Shown here one piece after another: positions 11,739 through 23,952 of a DNA stretch of 64,000 bases. Positions within the stretch are counted from its first letter, which is position 1, and each line of letters opens with the position of its first letter. This stretch comes from Eleusine coracana subsp. coracana (Eukaryota > Streptophyta > Magnoliopsida > Poales > Poaceae). The stretch lies in the NCBI GenBank assembly GCA_032690845.1, contig CM064422.1:8804001-8868000 (forward strand), written 5' to 3'. The notes beneath the pieces are model-generated. The model saw nothing but the letters and a program-made list of their open reading frames with translations. It was not told where the DNA came from and made no database searches. A program made the position numbers and the translations under genes.

Positions 11739-12407
11739 CTCCCTCCAAATTTAAATTATTGACGCAGTTGATTTTTTTAGTTATGTTTGACTACTAGCAA
11801 AATACCCGTACGTTGTCACGGACCTTTGTTAAAAAAATTTATGATTAGAATGTTTTTTGTATCTGTAAAAGATTTTAATTAATCTACTTTTTTGACCTGA
11901 GTATTTACTCTATTTTTATTTTTCTTTACCTTTGAATATTCATTATAATAATTTTGGAGTGAGTTATTATTGGAATTCTTGTTATTAGTTTCTATTCCAA
12001 ATATGATATAAATCATAAAGCAATAGATGATTAATTATTATTAGTATGAAATATCGAATTGAAATCAGAGTCTAATTCAACAAAGGATTAGAAAATGGTT
12101 AAAAAAATAACTCAAACTGATTGGTGAATCATTGTAGGATACAAACTGAATACAGCAACATTACCGACACATCTAGACACGAAAAAAGTGGTCTAGACGA
12201 CCTCACCTTAATTAATATATTGTAGAGATTTGTCTTATTAAAAAAATTGAAAATTTATCAAATATATTGTTACAATTTGTTTTATCATTAAAAAAAGTTA
12301 AAACCTACCTTATAATTTTATATATTTAAACAAATATTTTAAATATGATGAATGATCAAACATAGCTAAAAAAATCAACTGTATCAATAATTTAAATCCA
12401 GAGAGAG
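11739..12407. mobile_element. Stowaway-like MITE with long terminal inverted repeats
   Basis: The left arm begins CTCCCTCCAAATTTAAATTA and the right arm, read in reverse complement, begins CTCTCTCTGGATTTAAATTA. The arms stay similar for about 53 bp (shared GTTGATTTTTTTAG and TATGTTTGA). TA dinucleotides flank both ends (11737-11738 and 12408-12409), the Tc1/mariner-type target duplication. It is longer than a usual Stowaway because another element lies inside it. No coding capacity. Confidence 0.8.
11792..12228. mobile_element. Second repeat nested in the Stowaway-like MITE
   Basis: Immediately after the left arm (ending GTTTGAC) the sequence changes to TACTAGCAAAATACCCGTAC. This resembles a widespread grass repeat whose edge reads CTAGCAAA..CCCGTGCGTTGC, from memory. 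Outer-element sequence seems to resume at TTTGTCTTATTAAAAAAATT near 12229. Boundaries are approximate; no clear inverted repeats were verified. Confidence 0.45.
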
Positions 12408-12409
12408 TA

Positions 12410-13639
12410 GTTGATTGATATTGTTATCTTATTAGATTCAGAGATGTCGAGTTCGAATCTTATAATGGGCAAGATTTATTATTAGTTGGATCAAGTGTAT
12501 ATAGCATGCAGACTCATATTCCACATTCGAATCTTATAAATACACTCAATTTATTAGATCAATTATAGCCAACTCATGTTTCACATTTGTGGTATAAGGA
12601 ATACTCTCCACAATCTATTTTTACATCAAGCCCCTTGCAGGATCTAAACATGTAGAAATATTTATATTATTCAACGGAGTGAGTAAGACAGCACCGCCAA
12701 GCGCACCCAGGTCCGTACGTATGCGCCATGCTGTGCTTTTTAGCCCCGCCCGGCCCGCGTGCTCCCGGCGGTGTGGCTTAGGATCGTACCGCCGCTGGGC
12801 GCTGCTGTGCACGGTACCGGAACTGACGCCTGGCTTTTCGTCGCGAGCGAGGACGGGCACGCGCGCAGTAGTGCTACGGCCATTGGCCGTTGGCCGCGTC
12901 AGTTGGGGTGTGACCGGTCTGCTGTGCGCGGACCCAAGATGAGACGCGACAAGGCGTACATGCTCAGCCCTGGGGCACACTGACACAGGCCGTCACACGT
13001 ACGTACGAATGAATCACTGACAAATGGGGCTCTTTAGACCTTGTGTATACGTGGTGAAAACAAACGATCATCCACCGCGACAATGTACGGTACTCTACAC
13101 ACATTGATATACTGTATTAATTAGATGCATTCCAAAATGGGGAAAAACATCGACGATACTGCTTGTGCGTCCGTCGGTCGATTAGAATCGAATACCCTGA
13201 GAGACTGCGGTGGATTAGTTCGAGGCCATCATGATAGGCTCGTCGCTTGACGTCAGACTATTGACAGGACGTTTGTTAACTCGGATTATTATTAGCGATT
13301 CCTTTCTTCAGGCCAGTCCGGGACCGACCAGAGCTGCATGTGAATTATCTAAACACCTTCTGATTCTCCAGTCCACACAGATATTGGAAACTATTAGTAC
13401 AGGGAACGAAAAGGGTCTATCCGAACGGAGATTCCCCGACTCATTAAGAAAATCTAGGGCCGTCGCCCGTACCTGGAGATTCTTTTGCAGCTAATTGACC
13501 TGATGGAGACGCGGACAGGGAGCTAGAAACCAAGAGAGCAAAAGTGACGGAAATATAGATGGATTCTTATTCCTTTGCGGCGCTGGTACGGTTGTTGCAG
13601 CGGTTATGTCAATATGTGACTTTTCTTTCTTAAGTAGTA
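12410..13639. other. Intergenic, no supported gene
   Basis: AT-rich flank, then a GC-rich island at 12680-12980 that leaves frames open on both strands but encodes no recognisable domain. Nothing else supported. Confidence 0.4.
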
Positions 13640-13851
13640 CTCTTCCCTCCTAAAATACTTTTGATATTTTAGCCCATTTCAATTTTTTTAAAAAAATAAC
13701 TATGATTCTCAGTTTCCGATATAACTTTCTCTCGTGCATTCCTATTTCTATCATTTTCTTCCTCGTTTCTTGTACACCCACTCATCTTTTTCATATTTTC
13801 TTAATTCTTATGTGTAGAACTAAAACGTCAGTTGTTTTGGAACTGAAGAAG
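13640..13851. mobile_element. Probable Stowaway MITE (about 212 bp)
   Basis: The left end CTCTTCCCTCCTAAAATACT and the right end in reverse complement (CTTCTTCAGTTCCAAAACAA) both resemble the Stowaway consensus (CTCCCTCCGTCCCAAAATAA). TA dinucleotides sit outside each end (13638-13639 and 13852-13853). The arms are diverged. Confidence 0.55.
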
Positions 13852-13853
13852 TA

Positions 13854-16076
13854 GTATAAAGCTGCTGCTAGTAATTAGTAACACTTCACATCCGAGAATC
13901 AAGCACCTTCGAAACAAAATCTTCAAGATCAGGAGTGCAATGCCCGCATTTTTCGAGCTGTGTCACACTTCCTCATCCACTATCTAATCCCAGAGAAGCC
14001 AGCACGTTGTTTCGTTCTTGAATGTTTCTGACAAGATCTGGGCTGATCTGAGAGTCATCAAGGTCGTCAGTCACTCAGTCAGAAGCACGTCTCGGTCCAA
14101 CAGAAGATCATACGGTCTGTTATCAGTAAAATGTTTTCGACCACTGAAAGATGGAGCAGCGACACGCTCTGAGCTATGAAAGGACCGCGTGTGCCGATCC
14201 CGAGACCAGCCAATGAAATCTTTTCCTGTCTATTGTATTGCAGCTAACTAAACATAGAATGATGCATGTGGGAGTCAATTTAAGAGGCTGATAAGGGATC
14301 GTGGAATGGTGGTGACTCGGTCGGCGTGGAATGATACTACCCGTAGACCTACTACACCTCGACAATGTTCATCACGGGTCACGGCTATCTCTTAATTTAT
14401 CTTCATATACGAAGTGATTGTCAGTACGTCGAAGCCCAATCCCTGTTTCAACGTATCAGAAGGAAGGAACGTTAGGGCTAGTGTGCCGACTTATGAGCAA
14501 CTAACTTTCGCGGTGCGCCGTCCAAACTTTTTTTTTTCTTTCTATGGCTGCTGTTGCAACAATGCAGAATTGTTGAATGGCCAATGATTGACACCATGCC
14601 CATACCTACCACCGACCCAGAACCGCGTAAGCCCAAAGTGAAGATATCTGTAGTACTAGTAGCCGGGAATGCTACTTTCATTTCATTTGTATCTGTGCAT
14701 AGACCAAAATCAGTTGGTCTCTTACGTGACTGACTTTATTGAGACATCACATCAGAAGAAATAGTGTTGCCCTTTTCTTTTCAAAACGAACAAGTTTAGA
14801 TTTCGCAAGGACAGGCGGCGAGCGCCGTTTGAAGAGATGGATCACGATATTTTATCGGAGGCGGGCCAGTGCGCGTCACCGTGATATGGCTTTCGTTTCA
14901 CAAAGATCCTCCGCAAATCTCTGGGCCCGACCCGATTTGGCTGAGAGGAGATGCTGTGGGCCTCCCGCGCCGCCCACCACAAAACTGATTGAGCGCACCA
15001 CACGACGGCCCGGCTGCCTCATCCGCACCGCGGCATCACTGACATTCGGAACCGATTAAAAATGAAGACCGTAGTACAACATTCATCATTGAGCTATCAG
15101 TATGTGCCAATAAACACATTCACGTAATCACGTTTCATTATGTAAGAGTGGATATTGAATTGTCCATGGTGACCACATAAGCAACTGGAACACACTGTTA
15201 TGAAATACAAGCTAAAAGAGGTAAGGCTATCTTAATGAGTAAATTTTGATCGTACATGGGTTTTAAAAGTGATGTATCAACTTTGAGGTATTGTTCTATA
15301 AAATGAAATTGCATTTTTCAGTGTCCAGTTTCGTATCACAATTATATAGATTATCAGTACATAAAAATGTTGCTAGGTCTTAGTGTTTGGTTAGGATAAA
15401 CAAAAAAGACTTGCAGTCTAGTTTATGCGGCTTTCATAAAAGGTCCACAACCTTTTATGAGAATGAAAAATAGATGATGCTCTCTTATATTTAATTTTTT
15501 ATCATATCATAATTTTTTCGGATGTGATATCTAATTAATTATAAATGAAAGAGTCATTGAGATTGATCTAACCGGACTAGTTCCACTTCCAACTTTCCAA
15601 GTGAGTCAGGAAAAACCGACTTCTATTTGGAACTTCATGAATTCGACAAGAATTTTACAAGAGTCGTAACCGTGTGGGTTCCACTTTCAAACAGGGTTAC
15701 CCGAGAACTAAGTACTTCACGTGAACAAATGAATGGGCAGAGCACTTGCCATTTCTTCTGGAAAAAAAGGCCCCAGGAACTTTACAAAAGATTAGTTGAT
15801 TCCCACATATAATTCCTGCGTTCCAGCACAAAGAGGCAAAGAGCAGCACCAAAGCAGATCGAGAAAAGTTTCTGCCTTTGCACAAAATTTAGTACAAAGC
15901 GACATTATTGAGCACACGAGTTACATGAGTTGCTATCTCTGTATGAGTCAGAGTTCAGCTTTGGCCTTGTTACAGTTTGAATTTAGAAAAAAAAAGGCAG
16001 ATATAACATTACAGAAACAATCCGAAGTTGATATTAATTATACATATGTTTCACAGTATGCCGAAGACACATGTGA
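13854..16076. other. Intergenic, no supported gene
   Basis: Open frames at 14739-15059 and elsewhere are short and lack domains. A small perfect hairpin is listed separately. The last few hundred bases are probably NF-YA 3' UTR or flank. Confidence 0.4.
15434..15460. repeat. Perfect 11-bp hairpin
   Basis: TCATAAAAGGT and ACCTTTTATGA are exact inverted repeats separated by CCACA. No associated gene; it may be a remnant of a small palindromic element. Confidence 0.7.
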
Positions 16077-16097
16077 AAGCCAAGAATGAATTGCCTG
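16077..16097 (-). promoter_or_regulatory. miR169 target site in the NF-YA 3' UTR
   Basis: On the NF-YA sense strand the 21-nt site starts CAGGCAATTCATT and ends CTTGGCTT. Its complement matches miR169 (as remembered) at 18 of 21 positions, with differences only at miRNA positions 1, 9 and 14. It lies about 220 nt after the stop codon, where miR169 sites sit in most plant NF-YA mRNAs. This predicts cleavage and down-regulation by miR169, with release under drought or nutrient stress in the known pathway. Confidence 0.85.
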
Positions 16098-16319
16098 AAA
16101 ACAGCAGACCTACCCATGGCATTGAACACTCGTACAAACTTCTGAGACCAGATTGCATTCAGCTAGGGACGCCAACCGGTAACAAAGGTTCCTTCAGGGG
16201 AAGTAACCTTGGACCGCTTTGCACAGAGGATGGCAGCCAATGCTGGACCTCTGAAAGTTAGTCTTAAGTGTGGATGCCTGTGGACAGAAGCCACTGTTTT
16301 AGGATGTCAGACTGCTACT

Positions 16320-18905
16320 TCATGCCTCCTTCTGACGTAGCTGTAAGTCAGGAGGGACGTGGATATGCTCGGAGTTTAGCTCTCCTGACAACGAAAGGAA
16401 ACAAAAGTGAGGTTCAGTAACCGCAGTATTTTAGTATCAATAGCCTACGGGACATGTGTTTTACCTTTATTAGGGTCAGCTTTACCGTTGGCAGTACCAT
16501 TGTCGGTCTTTTTCGTGTTTAGAAAGCGTCCCCCATTTCCTCTTGCCCTCCTCATTGCATGTTGATGACGAGACTCGTGAAGATAAGGCTGGAATTGTCA
16601 GATACATATCTTAGCAAATTATTGAATTATACAATTCTTTGTAATTACGCTAAAAAAAGCAATTGTTTGTAATTATTAGTCGAAGACATCTAAAAAATCA
16701 AGTGGTGTGAACATCCTGAAAATCCAAAGTAGCATGAACATGAGATTGCTTCACTAACCTTCCTGACTTTAACGACCTTTTTCTCAAGCTCAGCCTTGGC
16801 ACGTGACTGCCTTCGTCTTAAAATCCCATGATACTGCTTAGCATTTACATAGACAGGCTCCTCTGATATTTCAAGAGGTAATGGCATGCGAGAGTGGGTT
16901 AATCCAGGTAGCTGGAAATGAGACTGCGCAGAAAACAAAAGGTGCCGGTGTAAGGTCCTTTAGATAACGTAACACAAGGATGATGCATCTCAATTTCTAA
17001 GTTAATTCTGGCAGCTCAGGACTGTTCTAAGAAATGTCCTTCAGATTTTTTTTTCATATCACAAGTTTCAGTTTTTCTTGATTTTTTTAAAAAGGAACCT
17101 ATATAGTTTACTGTAATTTAAGTAACCTTTCCTGAATTCTCTGCTGTATTTCGAAGACTTCTATGGGATGTAACAGCGTTACTAAAATTCATGACAGACT
17201 ACCAGCATATCCCATAATGTGCTCAAAGGAAGTTAGTAGGTATACTGGAGCTGTTGAGAATTGCATACAATGAAAAGATTGATTTGTAATGCTCAAACGA
17301 CAAAATAGTGTACCCCAGGTTGAGTTCCATAGGGAGCAACCATGCTTGCGTAGTAAGGATCTGGGTACTGATATGCTGCAGAAGCCTGCACATGAAAATA
17401 TATGGACAAGCGACAGTAAGTCCACTGAAGACTAGTTCACAGAAAATGGCAAACATGAACAAGCGAGAAACAGAGTTCATGGAGAGAAAGAGTGCACAGC
17501 TTATCGGTTTAATTAGTTCCAGCTGTGTATAATGTATTAAATACTCACAATTGACTGGTTTAGTTCCAGGGGTGTATATGGTGTTAAATACTCTGACACC
17601 ATAGCAGGTATCTGTGACGTGGCATTGTTCTTTTCTTGACTAATGCTTCCATCTGGAATTCAGAAAAAAGAAATCAGTCCTCAGTAATGGAAGAAAAACA
17701 TCTTGGCGAATGAAAATGAACTAAACCAGTACAGATGAAACAACACACTGATGCGAGAGAACTTGTACCCACACTAATGGCAGTTCACAGTTGTGTTACT
17801 CCTCTCATATGACCTTCTCCAACATCACACCATAAGTGAAAGCTACCTTTGTGTTCTTAATAACTTTTTATAGATACAGAACCCAAAATGTTTATAGAGA
17901 TTTCAGTGTTTGCTATGTGCATAATGGATACTATGATTATTTCCACAAGCTGACAAGCACGAGTCCTACAAGCACATGGTTCAATAACTTACTATTTTTA
18001 AAAGCATCTTTATTAACTGTAATGTTTATTTTTGCTGATTTATTTTAGTCTAACAAATGGCTTGATTTTGTGATTTGTTAATTAGCATTATTAAATTCCC
18101 ATCATTTTGCCGAAGCTGCTCTATTTAATTCAGATTCTTGTTTAGTACGATCACTTAAGTTAAGCATGTGGAATTGTGGATTTACAAATAGACATAGCTT
18201 GGTGATAATTGTCAGTTCTACATCATCCATGAGTCTGATGCAGCCATGAAGGTTCTGGAATCAGAAAATGGGACGCGATTTCAGAGTTGCATCAAAGCAA
18301 AGACACAATCATTTCCCCTTCTGATCTTAAATATTAAAGACATAAACGAAAAAAGATATTGCAAACTGCATTCAATGTCAGAGCTTCTCCCACCCTTGCA
18401 TGCTATATAAGGTAACTCGTTGCAAACTCGTTAGTGGGAGCATCTTAACTCGGATCACCAAATATAGAAAAAAAGAATCTTCAGTGAATCGAAACCGCCT
18501 ATGGATATGCAGCAGTGACGTCGTAGTACAAACTAAAAAAAGCATTGATGAACAGAGGAAGAACCAGTACAGCTGCTTCGTCCTGCAACAACCAAACCAA
18601 GAGAAAACAGGCCCATCTCTTTAATACTAGCAGTACCCGAGAAGAAAGGAGCACGAACCTTTGGAATCCCCTGATCTCCGCGACTCCTCCTCGCTGCTCT
18701 CGCCCCTGGCGTCGTCGCTGCGTTTGGCCTCGCGGGCCATGGGGCTGTTGCTCGACAGGCTGATTCCCTGTGCGACGACGGCGGGGGACACCGCCCCGAG
18801 CCCGCCGCCCGTCCACCACGGCTGCATCGCCGCGCCGCCGTGCGGCAGCGCGGCCGCCTGCGCCCTGGGTTCCACCAGGTTGGACCCGCCCGGGCGCGCC
18901 TCCAT
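16320..18905 (-). CDS. NF-YA: NF-YA (HAP2) subunit of the CCAAT-binding factor
   Basis: Six coding exons join in frame: 18659-18905, 17549-17652, 17314-17385, 16759-16923, 16465-16588 and 16320-16384, giving 258 residues. The conserved core spans residues about 162-220. The NF-YB/NF-YC interaction helix (EEPVYVNAKQYHGILRRRQS) is split by an intron from the DNA-contact segment (PYLHESRHQHAMRRARGNGG RFLN). NF-YA enters the nucleus, joins the histone-fold NF-YB/NF-YC dimer and gives CCAAT specificity. The N-terminal half is Gly/Ser/Pro/Gln-rich, as expected for the activation region. The ATG at 18905 is the first in frame; the frame upstream has only non-ATG codons. A 5'-UTR intron and a 3' miR169 site are listed separately. 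No break or missing key residue was seen. Confidence 0.95.
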
Positions 18906-18973
18906 GGCGCTCGCTCGCTGCTGCCTTTTTGTTGCTCCGCCCGTGTGGTCCAAAGGTCCACCCAGGTTCTTCG

Positions 18974-19710
18974 CTGCTTCAAGAAAGAACGAGAGTCCGT
19001 GGAAAAGTCAAACGGGGAGGAACAATAAAGGCAGACAAGGACGAGGAGAACGAGAGCCCGTTGTTGGGTAGATCGGCAGTGTCAGCGCAAAGCAGCACAG
19101 CAGAGCAGGGGGCAGACGCGATCTCCTCTGCTCCTCGGTTCGAGGAGGGAGGAATCGAAACTTCCCTGAAGCTCCGATGAATCTTTGGCGGAACAGAACT
19201 GCAGCTCGTGGCTCTGCTGAATCCGAACCGCTAAACATTGGGATCCGTGAAGCACAGATCAGATGTGATCGTGTGCAGCAAAGGATCGTCTGCTACGGTC
19301 GGGAATGGCAGGTGAGAAGAGTGAATTGGGAGAAACGAGTAGCCATGACCACTGACTGCCTCAGTCAGCCCCAAAGCTGCAGGAATCAGAAAGACCCCAA
19401 ACCGGCGCAAGAACTCGATCCCTGCACCCCGGTCAGCCGCTAGTCCCCAATTCCAGAAACCCGGGAGAGCTCGAACAGAACACCCCTTATCCAAACCACA
19501 CAACACACACAGAAACACAGCCGCGCGCCTGCCAGAAAATAGAAACGCGCCCGCGGCGGCATCAAGCACGAGGCGAGCAAGGAAAAAAAAAAGAGGCCGG
19601 CGCCACCAATCCGCGCGAAGCACCAATCAGGAAACAAGCAGCCGAGTACTAAAAAGGGAGCAACGGGAGGGGAAGAAGAAGATAGGAGGAGAGCTGCATG
19701 CAGCACTGAC
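18974..19710 (-). other. Probable 5'-UTR intron of NF-YA
   Basis: On the minus strand a good donor (CTCACTG|GTCAGT, intron starting at 19710) and an acceptor (TTGAAGCAG, ending at 18974) bracket 737 bp ahead of the coding exon. The presumed leader exon upstream is CT-rich (GA run on + at 19803-19825). Leader introns are common in plant NF-YA genes; only cDNA could confirm these borders. Confidence 0.45.
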
Positions 19711-19802
19711 CAGTGAGCGCGGAGGAGCCGCCGCGGCGACCAATAGCTGCGCTGCGTCCTCCTCTCTGGCTATCTGGTGTGGCCGCAGGTGGGAAGAGGG
19801 GA

Positions 19803-19825
19803 AGAGAGAGAGAGAGAGAGAGAGA
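19803..19825. repeat. (GA)n run in presumed NF-YA leader
   Basis: Perfect AG run of about 23 bp on the + strand. It reads CT on the NF-YA sense strand, close to the likely transcription start. Confidence 0.8.
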
Positions 19826-20413
19826 TCGTAGGCCAATCCGAGGAGGTCTCGTCGCCGTGGACGCGTAACCTTGAGCCGCGCTAAGACGGGATTGGGCGGG
19901 GGATTATTGTAGTGGTTACGACAGGTGGGCGGGGGGCCGTGCTCAGCTGACAGTTTATCACACTCCGCTGCTAATAAAGCAGCTTCTCCTTTGTTTACTA
20001 CCGGCATGGGATTTGGATAGGCTGGCTGGCTGTCTGGCTGGACGGGCGGATGCGCCGACGAGTGGACGGCCGTGATGGCGCGGATGGCGTGGGGCAGCGG
20101 CAGACGTGTGCGCGACAAAAGTGAAGTGGTCACCACGGGCGCTTTGGCTTCTATAGCTAGTGGGACTAATTTAGTGCTGAGGTGAAGTGACGGACGACCA
20201 CCAGGTTCCCTACCATTTCTTTCTCCTACCTAGCTGCTTTGCTCCAACAAAGAGACGAGGATAATGCTAAACAACGGTGAGGTGGCCTTAACCCCACCCC
20301 GGGTCTTTCGGCCGCGCGGACTCGTGTGTAGGCTTAACTGCTTTGATTAAGCCTTCCAACATGCCAGGTGGCGTGGATTAAGCGAGAAAATATGGCCGTC
20401 CGGACTGCGCTCC

Positions 20414-20541
20414 GGCCTTATTCGGATATTTATCGATACACTCTAATCTATATAGTTTAAGAGATATTAAAAGGAAATTTAATTTATTTTACACTTTAAT
20501 CCACTCTAATTTATATAGATTAAGATTACTCAAATAAAGCC
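20414..20541. mobile_element. Possible small MITE
   Basis: The left edge GGCCTTATTCGGATA and the right edge in reverse complement (AGGCTTTATTTGAGTA) form an imperfect terminal inverted repeat. Inside, CACTCTAATCTATATAG and CACTCTAATTTATATAG recur. The target duplication is unclear, so family and borders are tentative. Confidence 0.4.
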
Positions 20542-20544
20542 TCC

Positions 20545-21400
20545 ATGTATTCCGATGGATTAGCTCCATATATTCTCATGGATTATTAGCTGGAGGACTG
20601 GAGCAATTACAAAGTGTATGTACTAGTACCTAGGAGTAGTTTGCTTTTTGCGAGCGGCGCCGATGGAGTGGAACGCTGTGCCTGCCTTCGACGGTGCGGT
20701 TAGTGCAGTGGTAGTACGACTACTACAGTAGCATAAGTACTACAGTAGGTTATAAAGAATGGATGGGATACGATCATGAATTGGCTGCGGTGAGGCTGGT
20801 GCCCGATGTATCTGCAGACTTCAGTGGTTAGGTAGCATTTTTCAGTTTAAACTTGCAAGGCATATGTGCCACCTCTTCGCCATTGTATGTAGGATGTTCT
20901 TTTGTTGGAAAAAAAAGGTGGCCAAGCTTATTCGAGAAGCTTGAAATAAAGGTGAACTAACAAACACGGTGCAGATTGCAACTACAATGTACGGTACATT
21001 GTTTATAATACGAAATTCAAAAATCTGACTTGGGAAGAAATATATCCACCCTCAAACTCACCACAAGCACAAGGTAAAACTCCCAAAGAATTAAAGAAGT
21101 AGGAAAGTACAGTATCAATTGAAAATAGTTTAAATCAGAAGCTATCTACTCGAAGCCGTAATACAAAATTAGATTGTGGGAGCTACTGAAATGAAGCTGT
21201 TAAAATAACTATTCGTGTCCTGACGGATCTGGTACCGGAGATACGGGCTCTTTACCTTCGACCTCCTCGCTCTTGGAAACAGAGAGACCGGCCGGATTTG
21301 GGTAAAGGTCAAACTGCCCGAAGAGGCAGGGGCAGGCCACGGGCGGGACTCACCACCAGCCAATAGTAGGTGATCACTCGGTATCGTGTGCGCACGGTTA
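20545..21400. other. Intergenic, no supported gene
   Basis: No coding or RNA feature recognised. Short tri- and tetranucleotide patches (TAGTAC/TACTAC) occur near 20705-20745. Confidence 0.4.
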
Positions 21401-21746
21401 GGACAGGTACAATGTTATAGGTAGTTAGTTTTATAGCCCTGTCTTATATATTGTCATATAGGATTTTTGATGATGTGTAAGAGAGAAAGGATGGTAAGAA
21501 AAAAAGGTGTTTGTTTCACGTAGCAACCACCTCATATGCTAAAATTTAGGAGTATGAGATAGCTCTCACACTATTGTACGGGCTTTAGTAGTCTTTTAAT
21601 ATATAAAAATTTCTGTTTATATCCATAAATTAAGAAATTCTATAATTAATAGAAGACAATTAATAAAACCATCAGTTATATAAGTCATTTTAAAATTATA
21701 TGGCATACATGAGACGGCCTATAAACCAACACCGTTATACTTGCCC
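21401..21746. mobile_element. Tourist/Harbinger-like MITE, 346 bp
   Basis: The left end (GGACAGGTACAATGTTATAG) and the reverse complement of the right end (GGGCAAGTATAACGGTGTTG) are inverted repeats. The similarity extends about 40 bp inwards (TTTTATAGCCCTGTC against TTTATAGGCCGTCTC). TTA trinucleotides flank both ends (21398-21400 and 21747-21749), the PIF/Harbinger-type duplication. No ORF. Confidence 0.7.
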
Positions 21747-23002
21747 TTAAGCAAGTTAACCTGCCATCAAAAACAAAAGTTAACAAGAAGCATGCCGTGA
21801 TTGGTGGGCAAATGGACATCCCCATCAGGCTCCTCCTCGTGCTTCGATTAGCTGGCCCATACGGTTCACTTTTCCGCTACTAAACAAACGCAGAGAGAGA
21901 TATTATCATAGTATATTGTCCGTGAGGCAGCGCTTCGTTTCTGGGCATTGGGCTGCGCGTGGATCGGAAGCCTGGGGATGATTCTTCTAGTACCTAGTGA
22001 CACAAAATATGTGATGGGGACGGCTTCAGAGCCTCGTATTACTTGGTGCGTTTGGTGGGATGACAACATATTTAATTATTGCAACAACTTAAACTGATAA
22101 GCTAATTTATTCGGGGCTAAGATTTTTTTTAAAAAAAATGCATTCGAGGCTAAGACTTGCAGCGCATAAAAGCCCACCTCCTCCTCCTCCTCATAATTCA
22201 AGGCTGTCGAGCGAGGTAAATGGTGCTCTTTATTCAGCAGTAGGGGAAAAGAAGGCTAATCAAAAGCTTATACAGAACGTTCAGCCTTGTACTACCCTCC
22301 CGCGTCGTGCACATCACTTGTACAAGCAGCACTCCTGGTCTTCTAGATCAACGAAAGGGTGTGCTTGTCTCGGTCATTAGTGAGAGAGAAAAGCGAGACC
22401 CTGTGGAGTTAAAAAATGGCGCCCGTCCCTGACAGCAGAGCTCACGATTTGCCGGGAACCTTTCGCCCACCCAACTCGACGAGTCCGTACGCCCCCGATC
22501 GATCGAGCGAGCTCCCATCCATCCACCCCCCACCGCCGGATTTGGGTAAAGTCGAAACCGCCGAAACGGGCAAAGAAGAAGAAGAAGAAGGCGGTGGTGG
22601 TGGTGGCGTTGTGCTCTGCCTCGCTTCGACGTCCCGTTTCCCCTCCTTTCAGGTCATCAGGTGTAGGGTCTAGGGGGGCGAAGGGCGTGGCGTGATCCGC
22701 GGGGCCCACACCCCAGGGTGAAGGGAAGGGAAGGCGCGTGCCCCGGACCGGACAGCGACGGCCCAGCGAACGAGACGACCACGCGTCCCTCGGCGGTGGG
22801 GGACCGCGCCGCGCGACGTGGCCCGCCTCGCCGCGGTTGGTGCAGCGGGCGCGACGGCGACACACACACAGAGCACACAGGGCGCGCGGGCCTCCTGCAC
22901 GTCACGTGGCCGCTGTGCGTTGGGGGAATGGCGGCTCTCTCTATAGTTGGCTGGCGTTGTCTCTTGGGGAGGTGGCAGCTGGGGTTCCGGGGAGCACCGC
23001 GC

Positions 23003-23018
23003 GTGGTCACGTGACCAC
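23003..23018. promoter_or_regulatory. Perfect 16-bp palindrome with G-box core
   Basis: GTGGTCACGTGACCAC equals its own reverse complement and is centred on CACGTG, the bZIP/bHLH/PIF binding core. It is about 2 kb upstream of the membrane-protein ATG at 25061 and about 3.3 kb upstream of the presumed NF-YA start. Which gene it serves, if any, is unknown. Confidence 0.5.
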
Positions 23019-23934
23019 CGGCGTGGGGTCACATGGATCCAGGAGGCAGGGAGAGGCAGGCAGGACAGGAGTGCCCTGCACGCACGAATCATCTCATTCG
23101 TGCCTCTTTTTACGCGCAGGGGGGCGGCTCCAAACAAAACCATTATTGTTGCCCATGATTTGTGCGCCGGCATCTACGAAATGGAGGTCTACAACACCCA
23201 CGCAGCTTGTATGCAACGTAGACGGGCGTCAGCCGAATGCGGGAGACCAGCTCAAGATCGGGCAGGTTGGTCTTCCTGCGGAGAATGAGCGAGGTCGGCG
23301 ACGTTAATTTACTGGTTCAGTACACCATTATTTGAGATTCATATATATATATATATATACATCTGTTTTTTTTTTTTATTATTTCTTGGGTTGACGTATC
23401 GATGGCCACGCACAAGGCTGAGTGATTATTTTGTGGCGGTAGAATTGACCTTGATGATCGACAGCGCGAACGAGCGAGCGAACAAGGACGCCAACATTTC
23501 TGTCGGATACGGTTTGTCCGTGAGTGCAAATATATCGTGCGTGCATAACTTTTGTGCTATTATAGATCGATCGTATATATGCTTCATGCTTCCAGGCAAA
23601 GGAGACCAATCAAATACCACTCGGTCGAAGCAGAGTGATATACATAAACAGCATGGTTTCTTTTTAGGGTATACTACGCACCTAGGACGTGGCAGTCCTT
23701 GGCCTCCCTCCTCTATGTGAGCATATTATTCCTCTCTGTAGTCGGTTTGGTCACGTACCCCCACTTGCTTGCTTTGCTGTCCTCGCTTTCACATTCACAA
23801 TGTGCGCGCGAGCAGGACGTGGCAGCTGTCACACTCACTTAGTCACTTTCGTAGCAAACATATATCATCGTCGTCATCATGAGATTATAAGTGCCTTTCT
23901 CGATGACTTGTGCAGGAACCAACGTCGCTGGAAA

Positions 23935-23952
23935 GGGGGGGGGGGGGGGGGG
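23935..23952. repeat. Poly(G)18 tract
   Basis: Eighteen consecutive G on the + strand. It is length-unstable and a potential G-quadruplex. Assembly length may be unreliable here. Confidence 0.9.

Noticed and set aside
12621..12986. Open frames in a GC island
   Set aside because: Both strands are open and no motif is seen; not distinguishable from chance.
16160..16180. CAGCTAGGGAC..CCGG as a miR169-like match
   Set aside because: Too many mismatches; a far better site exists at 16077-16097.
22377..23307. Several 100-190-residue frames on both strands
   Set aside because: GC-rich intergenic DNA; none has a domain, a consistent start context or splice partners.
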